Below the pieces are notes generated by a model. It was given only the letters and a program-made list of their open reading frames with translations, searched no databases and was not told where the DNA came from. A stretch of DNA of 64,000 bases from Dokdonella_A sp014338185. Lineage in GTDB: Bacteria > Pseudomonadota > Gammaproteobacteria > Xanthomonadales > Rhodanobacteraceae. Both the position numbers and the translations under genes were made by a program. Of the stretch, positions 37,788 through 45,233 are shown one piece after another. How positions within the stretch are numbered: position 1 is the stretch's first letter; every line of letters starts with the position of its first letter. The stretch is from positions 50,077-114,076 of the forward strand of contig SZOS01000004.1 in NCBI GenBank assembly GCA_030263295.1. Reading direction: 5' to 3'.

Positions 37788-38336
37788 TCAGCGACGCCGC
37801 GCCGCGCCACGCAGCGGCATGAAGCGCGGGTTGGCCAGCAGCAACGCCGACACCACGGCCATCACGGCACCCACCGGAAAGCTCTCCATGAACGAGAACG
37901 CCAAGCGCTGCGGCGTACTCGCATAGTCGGACTGCCATTGCCGCAGCTGCGCGGTCAGGTCATCGAGCGCGGCGCCCTGCATGCCCTGGGCCTGCGCATC
38001 GGCCAGCATCTGCGCCGCGTGTTCCGCGCCGTAGTCCATTCCGCTCCAGGCCAGCACCAGCTCCCAGCACAGTGCGTACACCGCGGCGGTAATGGCGGCG
38101 ACCGCGAGTCCGAGCGCGATCGCGGGCACGATGCCCACGTCGCCGCGGCTGTTCTCGGCGCGGTAGCGGCGGATGGCGACGAAGATCGGCAGCGCCGCGG
38201 CCACCATCACAAGGTAGCCGGGCATGGCGCCGTGCTGCGGGGCGGGATGCACGTGCAGGATCGCGGCGAACGCGAACATGAGGACGCCGGCGATGAGCCC
38301 GCCGATCGCGCCGTAGTTGAACATCTTGTTGAGCAT
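37788..38336 (-). CDS. DUF4199-family membrane protein
   Basis: The 182-residue protein has four hydrophobic segments: YGAIGGLIAGVLMFAFAAIL, MPGYLVMVAAALPIFVAI, IALGLAVAAITAAVYALCWE, and VGAVMAVVSALLLANP near the end. The hydrophilic stretch between segments three and four (MDYGAEHAAQMLADAQAQG) resembles DUF4199 proteins of unknown function. It is convergent with ppsR and stands alone, 126 bases downstream of the ahpF end on the same strand. Confidence 0.7.
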   Translation of the reverse strand: MLNKMFNYGAIGGLIAGVLMFAFAAILHVHPAPQHGAMPGYLVMVAAALPIFVAIRRYRAENSRGDVGIVPAIALGLAVAAITAAVYALCWELVLAWSGMDYGAEHAAQMLADAQAQGMQGAALDDLTAQLRQWQSDYASTPQRLAFSFMESFPVGAVMAVVSALLLANPRFMPLRGAARRR

Positions 38337-38462
38337 GGGCGACTCCGGGATGTCCCGTCGCCGGTCAGGGGTGCCGGCGCGACGCCCTTTCTACCGCAAC
38401 GCGGGCGCCGCGTCAGCCGTGTGGATGGCCGGCATGCGCGCGCGCCCTGCGGCAGCGCCACA

Positions 38463-40046
38463 TCAGGCAACCTTGCGCGAGGCCTCGCTGGCGGGCGCGC
38501 TGCTGCGGATCAGGTGGTCGAACGCGCCCAGCGCCGCCTTCGAGCCTTCGCCCATCGCGATCACGATCTGCTTGTACGGCACCGTGGTGCAGTCGCCCGC
38601 GGCGAATACGCCCGCCAGCGAGGTCTGGCCACGCGCATCCACCTCGATCTCGCCGCGCGCGCTCAGCGCGAGCGTGCCCTTGAGCCATTCGGTGTTGGGC
38701 AGCAGGCCGATCTGCACGAAGATCCCGTCCAGATCGAGCCGATGGCTGTCGCCACTGTCGCGGTCGCGGTACACCAGTCCGGTCACGCGCTGGCCATCGC
38801 CGGCCACCTCGGTGGTCTGCGCCGACACGATCACGCGCACGTTTGGCAGGCTGCGCAGCTTGCGCTGCAGCACCTCGTCGGCGCGCAATCGGGGATCGAA
38901 CTCCAGCAGCGTGACATGTTCGACGATGCCGGCAAGATCGATCGCCGCCTCCACGCCCGAGTTGCCGCCGCCGATCACGGCCACGCGCTTGCCCTTGAAC
39001 AGCGGTCCGTCGCAATGCGGGCAATAGGCCACGCCCTTGTTGCGGTACTCGTTCTCGCCGGGCACGTTCATCTGCCGCCAGCGCGCGCCGGTGGCGAGCA
39101 CCACGGTGCGGGCCCGGAGCGCTGCACCGCTTTCCAGCTGCAGCGTGAAGCCGGTGGCGCCCGGCACCAGTGCCTGCGCACGCTGCAGGTTCATCACGTC
39201 GACCTCGTACTCGCGCACATGCTGCTCCAGTGCCGCGGCCAGGCGCGGTCCCTCGGTGTGCGGCACCGAGATGAAGTTCTCGATCGACAGGGTGTCGAGC
39301 ACCTGGCCACCGAAGCGCTCGGCGACCACGCCGGTGCGGATGCCCTTGCGCGCGGCATAGATCGCCGCCGCCGCGCCCGCCGGGCCGCCGCCGACCACGA
39401 GCACATCGAACTCATCCTTGGCGTCGATGGCGGCGGCCGCGCGTGCCGCGGCGCCGCTGTCGAGCTTGGCCAGGATCTCGGCCAGGCCCATGCGGCCGCT
39501 GCCGAATTCCGCGCCGTTGAGCAGGATCGCGGGCACCGCCATGATGCCGCGCTGTTCGACTTCGGCCGGGAACGCCGCGCCGTCGATCGCGACGTGCTCG
39601 ACGTTGGGGTTGAGCACCGCCAGCAGGTTGAGCGCCTGCACCACGTCGGGACAGCTCTGGCAGGACTGCGAGAAGAAGGTCTCGAAACGGTACGGACCGG
39701 CCAGCGCACGCGCCTGTTCGAGCAGTTCGGGCGCTTCCCTGGAAGGATGTCCGCCCACTTGCAGCAGCGCGAGCACCAGCGAGGTGAACTCATGGCCGAG
39801 CGGCAGGCCGGCAAAGCGCAGGTGCACGCTGCCATCGGCGCGCGCGATCGCGAACGAAGGCCGCCGCACCTGCGCGTCGTCGGCGTGGCGCAGCGTGATC
39901 AGGTCCGACTGCGCGGCGATGTCGTCGAGCAGCTCGCGCATCTGCCGCCCGGTGTCGCTGTCATCGAGCGTGGCCACCAGTTCGATTGGCTGCGTGAGGC
40001 GCTCCAGGTAGGCCTTGAGCTGGGTCTTGAGGTTGGCGTCCAACAT
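38463..40046 (-). CDS. ahpF: Alkyl hydroperoxide reductase subunit F
   Basis: AhpF is the NADH-dependent flavin disulfide reductase that recycles AhpC. The 527-residue protein has the N-terminal double thioredoxin-like domain with Cys129/Cys132 (SQSCQSCPDVVQAL), at the same numbers as in E. coli, then FAD- and NAD-binding domains (DVLVVGGGPAGAAAAIYAARKG and VAVIGGGNSGVEAAIDLAG, cited as VVGGGPAGAAAAIYAARKG) around the second redox site CPHCDGPLF. GGAG precedes the ATG at 40046. It lies 121 bases after ahpC on the same strand and is probably read from the ahpC promoter. Confidence 0.96.
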   Translation of the reverse strand: MLDANLKTQLKAYLERLTQPIELVATLDDSDTGRQMRELLDDIAAQSDLITLRHADDAQVRRPSFAIARADGSVHLRFAGLPLGHEFTSLVLALLQVGGHPSREAPELLEQARALAGPYRFETFFSQSCQSCPDVVQALNLLAVLNPNVEHVAIDGAAFPAEVEQRGIMAVPAILLNGAEFGSGRMGLAEILAKLDSGAAARAAAAIDAKDEFDVLVVGGGPAGAAAAIYAARKGIRTGVVAERFGGQVLDTLSIENFISVPHTEGPRLAAALEQHVREYEVDVMNLQRAQALVPGATGFTLQLESGAALRARTVVLATGARWRQMNVPGENEYRNKGVAYCPHCDGPLFKGKRVAVIGGGNSGVEAAIDLAGIVEHVTLLEFDPRLRADEVLQRKLRSLPNVRVIVSAQTTEVAGDGQRVTGLVYRDRDSGDSHRLDLDGIFVQIGLLPNTEWLKGTLALSARGEIEVDARGQTSLAGVFAAGDCTTVPYKQIVIAMGEGSKAALGAFDHLIRSSAPASEASRKVA

Positions 40047-40124
40047 GGCGTCGATCTCCAGGCAAGGGATGGGCGGGTGCGCGGGCGGCGTGCGGCAAGG
40101 CGGCGGGGCGCCCTGCCGCGCGGG

Positions 40125-40143
40125 CCTGCCCCGCACGGGCAGG
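40125..40143 (-). promoter_or_regulatory. Hairpin in the ahpC-ahpF gap
   Basis: A 7-bp perfect stem CCTGCCC / GGGCAGG with a 5-base loop lies between ahpC and ahpF, with no T-run. It may protect the ahpC message or reduce read-through into ahpF, as in other ahpCF operons; this role is inferred. Confidence 0.4.
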
Positions 40144-40167
40144 GCAGGCAGGGACGGCGGTCGAGCG

Positions 40168-40731
40168 TCAGATCTTGCCGACCAGGTCGATCGACGGGGC
40201 GATCGTCTTGTTGCCTTCCTTCCACTTGGCCGGGCACACCTCGCCCGGATGTGCGGCGACGTACTGCGCGGCCTTGAGCTTGCGCAGCGTCTCGGTGACG
40301 TCGCGCGCGATCGCGTTGTCGTGGATCTCCAGCGTCTTGATCACGCCGTCGGGATTGACGATGAAGGTGCCGCGCAGCGCGAGGCCGGCCTCGTCGATGT
40401 GCACGTCGAATGCTCGCGTGAGCTGGTGGGTCGGATCGCCCACGAGCGGGAACTTGGCCTTGCCGACCGCGGGCGAGGTCTCGTGCCAGACCTTGTGCGA
40501 GAAGTGGGTGTCGGTGGTGACCACGTACACTTCGGCATTGGCCTTCTGGAACTCGGCATAGTGTTCGGCGGCATCCTCGACCTCGGTCGGGCAATTGAAG
40601 GTGAACGCGGCCGGCATGAAGATGATGACCGCCCACTTGCCCTTGAGCGTCTGGTCGGTGACCTCGACGAACTTGCCATTGTGGAAGGCCTGCGCCTTGA
40701 ACGGCTTGATGGTGGTGTTGATCAGCGACAT
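40168..40731 (-). CDS. ahpC: Alkyl hydroperoxide reductase subunit C (peroxiredoxin)
   Basis: AhpC is the main scavenger of hydrogen peroxide and organic hydroperoxides. The 187-residue typical two-cysteine peroxiredoxin has the peroxidatic Cys47 (FTFNCPTEVEDAAEHY), the resolving Cys166 (GEVCPAKW), and the GTFIVNPDGVIK and HDNAIARDVTETLR segments. It is divergent from epmA. Upstream are a -35/-10 pair and an OxyR-type site directly abutting the -35 box, so peroxide induction is likely. Confidence 0.97.
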   Translation of the reverse strand: MSLINTTIKPFKAQAFHNGKFVEVTDQTLKGKWAVIIFMPAAFTFNCPTEVEDAAEHYAEFQKANAEVYVVTTDTHFSHKVWHETSPAVGKAKFPLVGDPTHQLTRAFDVHIDEAGLALRGTFIVNPDGVIKTLEIHDNAIARDVTETLRKLKAAQYVAAHPGEVCPAKWKEGNKTIAPSIDLVGKI

Positions 40732-40769
40732 CACTGGCTCCTGCGGTGGGTGGGGGAATCGACCCGGCC

Positions 40770-40798
40770 ATGGTAGGCGGCGGCCATCGGTTTGTGAA
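40770..40798 (-). promoter_or_regulatory. ahpC promoter
   Basis: On the minus strand TTCACA (40798-40793) and TACCAT (40775-40770) are separated by exactly 17 bases. The start would be near 40763, about 32 bases before the ahpC ATG. The moderate -10 match suits a promoter that needs an activator. Confidence 0.7.
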
Positions 40799-40799
40799 A

Positions 40800-40836
40800 T
40801 TGATTGATCGTAACGAGGTGATAGGCAATGGCTATG
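40800..40836. promoter_or_regulatory. OxyR-type binding site upstream of ahpC
   Basis: The known OxyR pattern is four tetramers, ATAG-N7-CTAT-N7-ATAG-N7-CTAT. Read on the plus strand this site is ATTG-N7-GTAA-N7-ATAG-N7-CTAT, matching 13 of 16 defined positions with perfect 7-base spacing. It abuts the ahpC -35 box, the usual place for activation, and also covers the first codons of epmA. Confidence 0.75.
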
Positions 40837-41796
40837 GTGAACGCAGCCCGGTTGCGCGCCGCCTGCGAGCAGCGGGCCGCCGTGCAGGCGCACATCCGCG
40901 CGTTCTTTGCCGCGCGTGGCGTGCTCGAGGTGGAAACCCCGTTGCTGTCGGGCGCCGCCAATCCCGAGCCGAACATCGAGCCGTTCGCGACCACCTTCAG
41001 CGGCCACGTCGGGCACGGCGCACGCGAGCGCTGGTTGCGGCCATCGCCCGAGTTCGCGCTCAAGCGCCTGCTCGCGGCCGGCATCGGCGACTGCTACGAG
41101 CTTGGGCGCGTGTTCCGCAACGGCGAGGCCGGGCGCCGCCACAATCCCGAGTTCACGATGCTGGAGTGGTATCGGGTCGGCTGGGATTACGCGCGCCTGG
41201 CCGCGGAGACCGTCGAACTCGTGAGCGGGCTCGCCAGCGCATCCGGGCGCCGCGTCGAGGTGCTCGGCTGCACCTATCGCGAGCTGTTCCAGCGCGAACT
41301 CGGCCTCGATCCGTTCACCGCGCCGGACAGCGCGCTGCAGCGCGCGCTGGGCGAAGTGCGCATCCAGGCGCAAGGTCTGGAGCGCGACGATTGGCTCGAC
41401 CTGGTGATGAGCCATTGCCTGCAGCCGCGCATGCCGCGCGACCGCATCACCGTGGTGCGCGACTTCCCATCGAGCCAGGCCGCACTGGCACGGGTGCGGC
41501 CCGGCGAGCCCGCGGTCGCCGAACGCTTCGAGCTGTACCTGGGCGCGCAGGAGCTCGCCAACGGCTACCAGGAGCTCACCGACGCCCGCGAACAGCGCGC
41601 CCGCTTCCAACGCGACAATGCCCGCCGGCGCGCGCGCGGGCAGCGCGAGCTGCCGCTGGATGAACCACTGCTGCAGGCGCTGCCGTCGCTGCCGGACTGC
41701 GCCGGCGTGGCATTGGGCATCGAACGCCTGCTCATGTGGCTGGCCGCGACCGACGACATCGCCGACGTGCTCACCTTCAGCTTCGCCCAGGCCTGA
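40828..41796 (+). CDS. epmA: Elongation factor P--beta-lysine ligase EpmA (GenX/PoxA)
   Basis: EpmA attaches (R)-beta-lysine to a lysine of EF-P. The 322-residue product is a class II lysyl-tRNA synthetase catalytic core without the anticodon-binding domain. It shows motif 1 (ARGVLEVETPLLS), motif 2 (YELGRVFRNGEAGRRHNPEFTM, cited as YELGRVFRNGEAG and HNPEFTMLEW) and motif 3 (GVALGIERLLMWL). GAGGTG lies six bases before the chosen ATG. EF-P and EpmB are not in the window. The start overlaps the OxyR-type site of ahpC, so OxyR could also influence epmA. Confidence 0.93.
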   Translation: MAMVNAARLRAACEQRAAVQAHIRAFFAARGVLEVETPLLSGAANPEPNIEPFATTFSGHVGHGARERWLRPSPEFALKRLLAAGIGDCYELGRVFRNGEAGRRHNPEFTMLEWYRVGWDYARLAAETVELVSGLASASGRRVEVLGCTYRELFQRELGLDPFTAPDSALQRALGEVRIQAQGLERDDWLDLVMSHCLQPRMPRDRITVVRDFPSSQAALARVRPGEPAVAERFELYLGAQELANGYQELTDAREQRARFQRDNARRRARGQRELPLDEPLLQALPSLPDCAGVALGIERLLMWLAATDDIADVLTFSFAQA

Positions 41797-43128
41797 TCAG
41801 CACCGCTGCGGCAGGTGCAGGCGCGCGATGCAGCCGCTGCGCCCGTGGCGGTTGGCCAGCGCGAGCGAGCCGCCGTGTGCCTCGACGATCTGGCGCGCAA
41901 GTACGAGCCCGATGCCCGACCCGCCGGCCTTGGTGGTGAAGAACGGCACGAACAGGTTTTCGCTCGGCGGCAGCCCCGGGCCATCGTCGCCGACCTCGAT
42001 GAGCCAGCCCTCGGCGTCGGCGCTCCAGTGCAGATCGACGTGGCCACCGCCTTCGAGAGCCGCATCGGTGGCATTGCGCACGAGGTTGATCAGCGCCTGC
42101 TCGATCTGCTCGGGATCGCCCATGGCCAGTGCCGGCGCCGGGCCGCCCGTGCCCACCACGAGACGCTGTTCCAGCGCGGCCACTCGGCGCGCCAGCAGCG
42201 CCAGGTCGAACTCGCGGGGCGTGGGTGGCGGCAGGCGCGCAAGCTGGGTGTAGCGCGTCATGAATTGCGCGAGCGCCTCGGCGCGGTCACCGATCACGCG
42301 CAAGCCCGCATCCACGTCGTCGCGCCAGTCGGCCGCGGGGGGATCGCTGCCGATGAGCCTGGCCAGTGTGCCGGCCATCGAGCGGATCGGCGCGAGCGAG
42401 TTGTTGAGCTCGTGGCCGAGCACGCGCAGCAGGCGTTGCCAGGCTAGGCGCTCTTCCTCGCGCAGGGCCCGGCTGAGGTCGCTTATCACCAGCAGATCGT
42501 GCGGGCGCCCCTGTTCGCGAAAGCGCGCATGGCGCACCTCCCACCGGCCGTGGGTACCGCCAAAGCTGCGTTCCAGCAGCTGCACGCGGTGGATGTCCAG
42601 ACATGGCCCCAGCTGCAGGCTGGTGGCCGAACGCCCCAGCAGCCCGGCGAGGGGCGCGCCGAGCAGGCGCTCGGCGGCCGGATTGGCCAGGCGCAGCAGG
42701 GCCTGCTCATCGAAGGCGAGGACCGCGATGTCGAGCGTGTCCACCACGGTGCGCAGCAGGGCGCCGCGTTCCTCGAATGACAGGCGCTGCTCGCGCAGGC
42801 TTTGCGCCAGCGTGTTGATCTCGTGCACCACCTCGCCCACCGCGTCGCCGCGCCGCGCGTGGGTGCCGCGCAGGCTGTAGTCGCCCTCGCGCAGCGCTTC
42901 GAGCAGGTTCGACAGCGTGTACAGCCCATACACGGCCTTGCGCCGCAACAGCAGCGCCGCGGCGATGGTGATCGCGAGCACCAGGCCCCATAGAGCGAGC
43001 GCCGCGCCACGGCTGGGCAACAGCCACAGCAGCGCCGGCAGCAGCGCGAGCAGCGCGGGCGCGGCCACCAGCACGATGCCGACCAGCAGGCGCGTGTCGT
43101 AGCTCCAGCGCGGACGTGGGCCGTTCAC
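41797..43128 (-). CDS. Sensor histidine kinase of the ABC-array operon
   Basis: The 443-residue protein has two N-terminal membrane helices (about residues 14-38 and 42-61) with almost no periplasmic loop, a HAMP-like segment, a PAS-like domain (TLDIAVLAFDEQALLRLANPAAERLLG, cited as LLRLANPAAERLLGAPL), the dimerisation histidine in RVLGHELNNSLAPIRSM, and a HATPase domain (NLVRNATDAAL, VGDDGPGLPP, GGSGIGLVLARQIVEAHGG). It uses a GTG start whose bases overlap the response-regulator stop (GTGA, 43125-43128). The short loop suggests it senses a signal in or near the membrane, possibly the state of the co-encoded transporter. Confidence 0.88.
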   Translation of the reverse strand: MNGPRPRWSYDTRLLVGIVLVAAPALLALLPALLWLLPSRGAALALWGLVLAITIAAALLLRRKAVYGLYTLSNLLEALREGDYSLRGTHARRGDAVGEVVHEINTLAQSLREQRLSFEERGALLRTVVDTLDIAVLAFDEQALLRLANPAAERLLGAPLAGLLGRSATSLQLGPCLDIHRVQLLERSFGGTHGRWEVRHARFREQGRPHDLLVISDLSRALREEERLAWQRLLRVLGHELNNSLAPIRSMAGTLARLIGSDPPAADWRDDVDAGLRVIGDRAEALAQFMTRYTQLARLPPPTPREFDLALLARRVAALEQRLVVGTGGPAPALAMGDPEQIEQALINLVRNATDAALEGGGHVDLHWSADAEGWLIEVGDDGPGLPPSENLFVPFFTTKAGGSGIGLVLARQIVEAHGGSLALANRHGRSGCIARLHLPQRC

Positions 43129-44504
43129 TCGATTCCGTATTTTTCCATGCGCCGGTACAGCGAGGGGCGGCTCAGGCCGAGCAGGCCGGCCGCGCGCTGG
43201 ATGTTGCCACCGGTGCGCTCCAGCGCCTCGCGCACGAGCCGCTCCTCGGCCGCGTCCACGCTCATCGACTCGCTGGCCGCCAGAGCGACTGCATTGGCCC
43301 GCGTCGTGCCGGCGTCGCTGCGCAGGTTGAGCGCCGGTTCGTCGATCACATGGCCATCGAGCATGAGCACCGCGCGCTCCATCACGTGCGACAGCTCGCG
43401 CACGTTGCCGGGCCAGGCGTAGGCGTCGAGCGCGCGCAGCGCGTCCTGGCTGATGCTGGGCGTATCACGCTGGTAGCGGCGGGCATAGCGCTCGACGAAC
43501 GCGCCCGCGAGCAGGCGGATGTCGGGCCTGCGCTCGCGCAGCGGTGGCAGGTGCAACTCCACCGTGTTGAGACGGAACAGCAGGTCCTTGCGGAAGTGGC
43601 CGCGCGCGACCTCCGCGGCAAGGTTGGCGTTGGTGGCCGAAACCAGGCGCACGTCGACCTTGAGCGTGCGCGAGGAGCCCACGCGCTCGAGCTCGCCGTC
43701 CTCGAGCACGCGCAGCAACTTGGGTTGCTGCGCCAGCGGGATGTTGGCGATCTCGTCGAGGAACAGCGTACCGCCGTCGGCGAGCTCGAAGCGGCCGATG
43801 CGGTCGTTCTTGGCGTCGGTGAACGCGCCCTTGACGTGGCCGAACATCTCCGCCTCGAAGACGCTGTCCGGGATGCCGCCCATGTTGACCTTGACCAGTG
43901 GTCGTGCGGCACGCGTCGAGCGTGCGTGCAGGCGCTGCGCGAGCAGGCTCTTGCCGGTGCCGTTCTCGCCCAGGATCAGCACGTTGGCACCGGTCGGCGC
44001 CACGCGGTCGAGCCGCTCCAGCAGCTGGCGCATCGGCACCGACGTGGCGATGAAATCGTCCTCGCCCTCGCCACGCAGGATTTCGTTCTCGCGCCGCAGG
44101 CGCGCCGCCTCGCCCCGCGATCCGCCCAGCGCCAGCTGGTTGCGCACGACCGCGAGCAGGCGCGTGTTGTCCCACGGCTTCTCGATGAAATCGCCGGCAC
44201 CGTGGCGCATGGCCTCGACCGCGAGGTCGATCGAGCCCCATGCGGTCATCACGATCACGGGCAGCTCGGGGTCGAGCTTCTTGAGCGCGCGCAGCAGTTC
44301 GATGCCCTCCGCGCCCGAGGTGGTGTCACGGGTGTAATTGAGGTCGATCAGTGCCGCATCGAAACGCTGCCTGGCCAGCGCCGCAAGCGCCGCGGCGGGG
44401 CCATCGACACCCACCGCGTCGATGCGCTCGGCCTTGAGCAGCAGGCGCAAGGCCTCGCGTACGTCGCGCTGGTCGTCGGCGATGAGCAGGGCAGGCTGGG
44501 TCAT
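43125..44504 (-). CDS. Sigma-54-dependent response regulator (NtrC family)
   Basis: The 459-residue protein has a receiver domain (acidic pair Asp10-Asp11, phosphoacceptor Asp54 in DAALIDLNY, Lys in FIEKPWDN), a AAA+ domain with Walker A ILGENGTGKSLLAQ and Walker B GGTLFLDEIANIP, and a C-terminal Fis-type helix-turn-helix (NIQRAAGLLGLSRPSLYRRM). The sigma-54 contact loop reads GAFTDA instead of the consensus GAFTGA. It is the penultimate gene of the operon. The operon's first gene has a near-consensus sigma-54 promoter, so autoregulation is likely. Confidence 0.92.
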   Translation of the reverse strand: MTQPALLIADDQRDVREALRLLLKAERIDAVGVDGPAAALAALARQRFDAALIDLNYTRDTTSGAEGIELLRALKKLDPELPVIVMTAWGSIDLAVEAMRHGAGDFIEKPWDNTRLLAVVRNQLALGGSRGEAARLRRENEILRGEGEDDFIATSVPMRQLLERLDRVAPTGANVLILGENGTGKSLLAQRLHARSTRAARPLVKVNMGGIPDSVFEAEMFGHVKGAFTDAKNDRIGRFELADGGTLFLDEIANIPLAQQPKLLRVLEDGELERVGSSRTLKVDVRLVSATNANLAAEVARGHFRKDLLFRLNTVELHLPPLRERRPDIRLLAGAFVERYARRYQRDTPSISQDALRALDAYAWPGNVRELSHVMERAVLMLDGHVIDEPALNLRSDAGTTRANAVALAASESMSVDAAEERLVREALERTGGNIQRAAGLLGLSRPSLYRRMEKYGIE

Positions 44505-44534
44505 GGTGCAGCGTTCACATGGACCGCGTCGCGA

Positions 44535-45212
44535 CTATACCCGAGCCAGCGGTTGCTCGATCCAGCCATCGGCGAGGCGGACCACGCGCTGCGCCTCGTC
44601 GGCGAAACCCTGGTGGTGGGTGACCTGCACGATGGTCATGCCATCGCGGTGCAGCTCATGCAGCAGATCCATGATGCTGCGCGCCTGCGTGGAGTGCAGC
44701 GCGCCGGTCGGTTCGTCGGCAAGCAGCAGCCTCGGACGGGTAATGACGGCGCGAGCAACCGCCACCAGCTGCTGCTGGCCACCCGACAGCTGGTTCGGAT
44801 ACAGGTCCTTCTTGCCCACGATCTGGAAGCGGTCGAGCAGGTCGGCGACCCGCGCGGCGCGCTCACTCGACGGCACGTCGCGGTATTGCAGCGGCAGGTC
44901 CAGGTTCTCCCACACCTTGAGGTCGTCGATCAGGTGGTAGTGCTGGAAGATGAAGCCGACCTTGTCGCGCTGTAACTGCTGGCGCTGGCGTGGCGCGAGC
45001 GTCTGGACGGCCACGCCGTCGAATGAGAATGAGCCCTGCCAGTCGTGGTCGAGCAGGCCAAGGATGTTGAGCAGGGTGCTCTTGCCGGCTCCCGACGGCC
45101 CCATGATGCTGATGAATTCCCCCTCGCCGATGTGCAGCCGGATGTTGCGCAGAATCCATTGCCGACCTTGGGCCAGCGGCAGTGACTTTTCGAGATTCTC
45201 AAGGTGGATCAT
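44535..45212 (-). CDS. ABC transporter ATPase (MacB/LolD type), second copy
   Basis: The 225-residue ATPase has Walker A MGPSGAGKSTLLNILG, Q-loop FIFQHYHLI, signature LSGGQQQLVAVARA, Walker B LLLADEPTGAL and the switch histidine in VTHHQGF. After Walker B the usual GNLDS D-loop is GALHS, losing the D-loop aspartate. It is the seventh gene of the operon, between the last permease and the response regulator, 22 bases after the permease stop. It probably pairs with one of the adjacent FtsX-type permeases, perhaps as the degenerate half of a mixed ATPase pair. Confidence 0.9.
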   Translation of the reverse strand: MIHLENLEKSLPLAQGRQWILRNIRLHIGEGEFISIMGPSGAGKSTLLNILGLLDHDWQGSFSFDGVAVQTLAPRQRQQLQRDKVGFIFQHYHLIDDLKVWENLDLPLQYRDVPSSERAARVADLLDRFQIVGKKDLYPNQLSGGQQQLVAVARAVITRPRLLLADEPTGALHSTQARSIMDLLHELHRDGMTIVQVTHHQGFADEAQRVVRLADGWIEQPLARV

Positions 45213-45233
45213 GATGGTTCCCGAGGGGCGGAG

